Positions 6,781 through 8,032 of a stretch of DNA of 8,032 nucleotides are shown here, one piece after another. The first letter of the stretch is position 1. Every line of letters begins with the position of its first letter. The notes beneath the pieces were generated by a model. It did no database searches. It saw only the letters and a program-made list of their open reading frames with translations, and had not been told where the DNA came from. Position numbers and translations under genes: made by a program. Origin of the DNA: Oscillospiraceae bacterium (GTDB taxonomy: Bacteria > Bacillota > Clostridia > Oscillospirales > Oscillospiraceae); NCBI GenBank assembly GCA_031264545.1, contig JAISDV010000078.1, positions 1-8,032 on the forward strand, written 5' to 3'.

Positions 6781-7464
6781 TTATGATGCGCCGCCGTAAA
6801 AGCCATGTACGGAGGTCAGCATGTCAAACACGCCCTCCGGCAGCTTTACGCGGCGTCCGGTCCGCTTGTTGATCATTTCATAGAGCAGTTCCAAAACCGC
6901 GTTATCCATGTAGTCGGGCTCCAAAACCTCCAGGCCGCACAGGTCCAGATAGCGGCGCGCGGTTTCCGCCTCCTCGCCCAGCCGTTCGGCAATGGCCGGC
7001 GCCGTATTGTTCCGCGCTTTCATCCGCGGTTCGTGCTGAAAGATAATAAAGAAACGGTGCGTTGTGACCTCGTTTGCCGCGATATACGATACTTCCGAGA
7101 TGTTGTCCTCGATCATCTCACGGCACAGCCTGTTTTCTTCCTCTTCGTAATACTTTCGCATTTTGGCGATGTAGCCCTCCAGATCGAGCCGCTGCGTGAC
7201 GACCCGGATCTGTAAGTTGTTCGGCGCGATTTTCAGGTATGACGCGAAACAATGGATGATATTCTGCTGCTCAAGCGGCGTTTTCAGATGAAAGTTCACC
7301 GGCAGCACCTCGATGATCTTGACGAAACGGCGGTCCTTTGTCACAACGACCCCGCCGATAATGTTCTTGACCGGCAGCCACTCCTGAACGCTTCCGCTGT
7401 ACGCGCTGTTGGTGTTATCCAGCCCTTTGACGTTTCCACCGAAAATAAGCTCTTTCAAACCCAC
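6781..7464 (-). CDS. VirB4 N-terminal domain as a separate ORF
   Basis: This 227-residue product resembles the N-terminal domain of Gram-positive VirB4/TraE proteins. A VQEWLPVKNI motif at 26-35 is followed by strands GGVVVTKDRRFVKIIEV (37-53), the NFHLKTPLEQQNIIHCFASYL helix (57-77) and LQIRVVTQRLDL (84-95). A charged helical stretch KMRKYYEEEENRL (101-113) and the strand THRFFIIFQHEP (135-146) come next. It ends soon after DNAVLELLYEMINKR (187-201), a segment that in unsplit relatives continues through a linker into the ATPase half. It has no Walker motifs. The start is GTG at 7464, backed by GGAGAGGTGG at 7471-7480, 6 nt upstream, inside the end of the prgI-like gene, which it overlaps by 50 bp. 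The next ORF is in the same frame after TAA plus five codons, so read-through would give a chain of about 888 residues. It may be a natural split, a nonsense mutation or a recoding site. Confidence 0.85.
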   Translation of the reverse strand: MGLKELIFGGNVKGLDNTNSAYSGSVQEWLPVKNIIGGVVVTKDRRFVKIIEVLPVNFHLKTPLEQQNIIHCFASYLKIAPNNLQIRVVTQRLDLEGYIAKMRKYYEEEENRLCREMIEDNISEVSYIAANEVTTHRFFIIFQHEPRMKARNNTAPAIAERLGEEAETARRYLDLCGLEVLEPDYMDNAVLELLYEMINKRTGRRVKLPEGVFDMLTSVHGFYGGAS

Positions 7465-7768
7465 GGTAATCCACCTCTCCTCTGTACGTTAAAATTCTTT
7501 TCTGTTTCCGCCAGACCCACCACGCCTTGACATACCGCGAAAGGCTGTCGTCGCTGATGCCGATCAGGGCGAAGCCCGCGACCGGCACAAAGACCACCAG
7601 CGTCACAATGATTTTTGCCGTCAGGGTAAACGGCAGGAAATACGCGCATAAAAACAATGTGGGCACGCCCAGAATGACGGCCTCGATCGCGTTGCGTATC
7701 TCGAAGATCCCGAATAACCGGCCCGCGTCTGTAAAGTTCGCGGGAATATAATAGATTTCATAATTCAT
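7415..7768 (-). CDS. PrgI-family conjugation inner-membrane protein
   Basis: This 117-residue protein has the PrgI-family layout found next to virB4 in Gram-positive conjugation clusters. It is thought to be a small inner-membrane subunit comparable to VirB3. A short N-terminus with YIPANFT is followed by the GRLFGIFEIRNAIEA helix, two hydrophobic segments (about 29-48 and 52-70), the ISDDSLSRYVKAWW motif (71-84), and a basic C-terminus with a KQKRILTYRGEVDYRG stretch. The ATG at 7768 is preferred because GGAGGA (7774-7779) sits 5 nt upstream; an in-frame ATG at 7786 would add six residues but lacks a good site. The start overlaps the end of the Xre-type gene by 11 bp, and the last 50 bp overlap the next gene, so all three are likely translationally coupled. 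The Shine-Dalgarno sequence of the next gene is read here as codons for RGEVDY. Confidence 0.9.
   Translation of the reverse strand: MNYEIYYIPANFTDAGRLFGIFEIRNAIEAVILGVPTLFLCAYFLPFTLTAKIIVTLVVFVPVAGFALIGISDDSLSRYVKAWWVWRKQKRILTYRGEVDYRGFERAYFRWKRQRAG
7471..7480 (-). promoter_or_regulatory. Ribosome binding site embedded in the prgI-like coding sequence
   Basis: GGAGAGGTGG lies 6 nt before the GTG at 7464. It sits inside the codons of the upstream gene, which runs on for 50 bp past this start. It fixes the GTG as the start of the VirB4 N-terminal ORF. Confidence 0.7.
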
Positions 7769-8030
7769 AGCTGTCCTCCGCGGCATGATCGAGCAGGCGG
7801 TCCCGGTAACCGGCGAATACCGCCGACAACTCGGAAATCTGCCTGCTTCTCTGTTCTATAACCTTTTCAAACGCCTTTTGCATTAAAAGTCCGCAGTTTG
7901 TACTGCGGCCGTACCTGCCGAGCTCTATATCGCTGACATATTGCTGCGATACGCCGGCGGCGTCCGCGAGCTCCTGTGCTGTGATGCTGTATTTCATACG
8001 CAGGAGCCGCATATATCTCACGTTATCCAT
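7758..8030 (-). CDS. Small Xre-type helix-turn-helix DNA-binding protein
   Basis: This is a 90-residue protein with a Cro/cI-type helix-turn-helix at about residues 3-42: RLLRMKYSITAQELADAAG is helix 1 and helix 2, and VSQQYVSDIELGRYG is the recognition helix and following turn. The remaining residues form one predicted amphipathic helix (AFEKVIEQRSRQISEL and onward), which may dimerise. Such proteins usually bind operators, and here it could regulate the transfer operon it heads or the repeat array; both are inference. The ATG at 8030 is only 2 nt from the window edge, so its ribosome binding site is not visible and the true start may be further right. The TGA stop lies inside the next gene's second and third codons, giving an 11-bp overlap and tight coupling to the PrgI-family gene. 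Confidence 0.82.
   Translation of the reverse strand: MDNVRYMRLLRMKYSITAQELADAAGVSQQYVSDIELGRYGRSTNCGLLMQKAFEKVIEQRSRQISELSAVFAGYRDRLLDHAAEDSYEL
7774..7779 (-). promoter_or_regulatory. Ribosome binding site for the prgI-like gene
   Basis: GGAGGA lies 5 nt before the ATG at 7768 and inside the last codons of the Xre-type gene. It decides the ATG at 7768 over the one at 7786. Confidence 0.75.
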
Positions 8031-8032
8031 AG

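Noticed and set aside
6781..7464. Frameshift as the cause of the VirB4 split
   Set aside because: The two ORFs are in the same frame; a stop codon, not an insertion or deletion, separates them.

Overview
The window looks like part of a conjugative element (an ICE or a conjugative plasmid) from a GC-rich Gram-positive host. Family resemblances point to the Clostridia, probably an Oscillospiraceae-like gut organism. Host and element type are inferred from protein families, the Shine-Dalgarno signals (AGGAG, GGAGGA) and the high GC. No integrase, relaxase or element end is visible.

All eight supported protein-coding regions lie on the minus strand and are transcribed from right to left. In that order they are: a small Xre-type DNA-binding protein (8030-7758); a PrgI-family inner-membrane protein (7768-7415); a VirB4 ATPase split into an N-terminal ORF (7464-6781) and a C-terminal motor ORF (6765-4798); a DUF6100-like conserved mobile-element protein (4759-4094); a non-coding gap of about 290 bp; a 368-residue protein with a winged-helix-like N-terminus (3804-2698); a VirD4/TraG coupling ATPase (2711-525); and the start of a RepA_N-type replication initiator (516 to beyond position 1). 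Spacing is tight. Several genes overlap (11, 50 and 14 bp), and the repA ribosome binding site overlaps the virD4 stop codon, so most of the genes are probably co-transcribed and partly translationally coupled.

Functionally, PrgI and the two VirB4 parts belong to the inner-membrane and energising core of a type IV secretion system. VirD4 would deliver the DNA-relaxase complex to that channel. RepA_N implies the element can replicate on its own or in its excised circular form. The relaxase, a VirB6-like channel protein and the cell-wall hydrolase must be elsewhere, or are missing.

Two points stand out. First, the gap between 3805 and 4093 holds eight copies, perfect or degenerate, of the 12-mer ATGTAACGGGCG. 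They lie in both orientations, with a 34-35 bp period at one end and two divergent inverted pairs in the middle. This resembles an iteron, operator or centromere-like protein-binding array. Second, the two VirB4 ORFs are in the same reading frame, separated by one TAA codon, and a good ribosome binding site immediately follows that stop.
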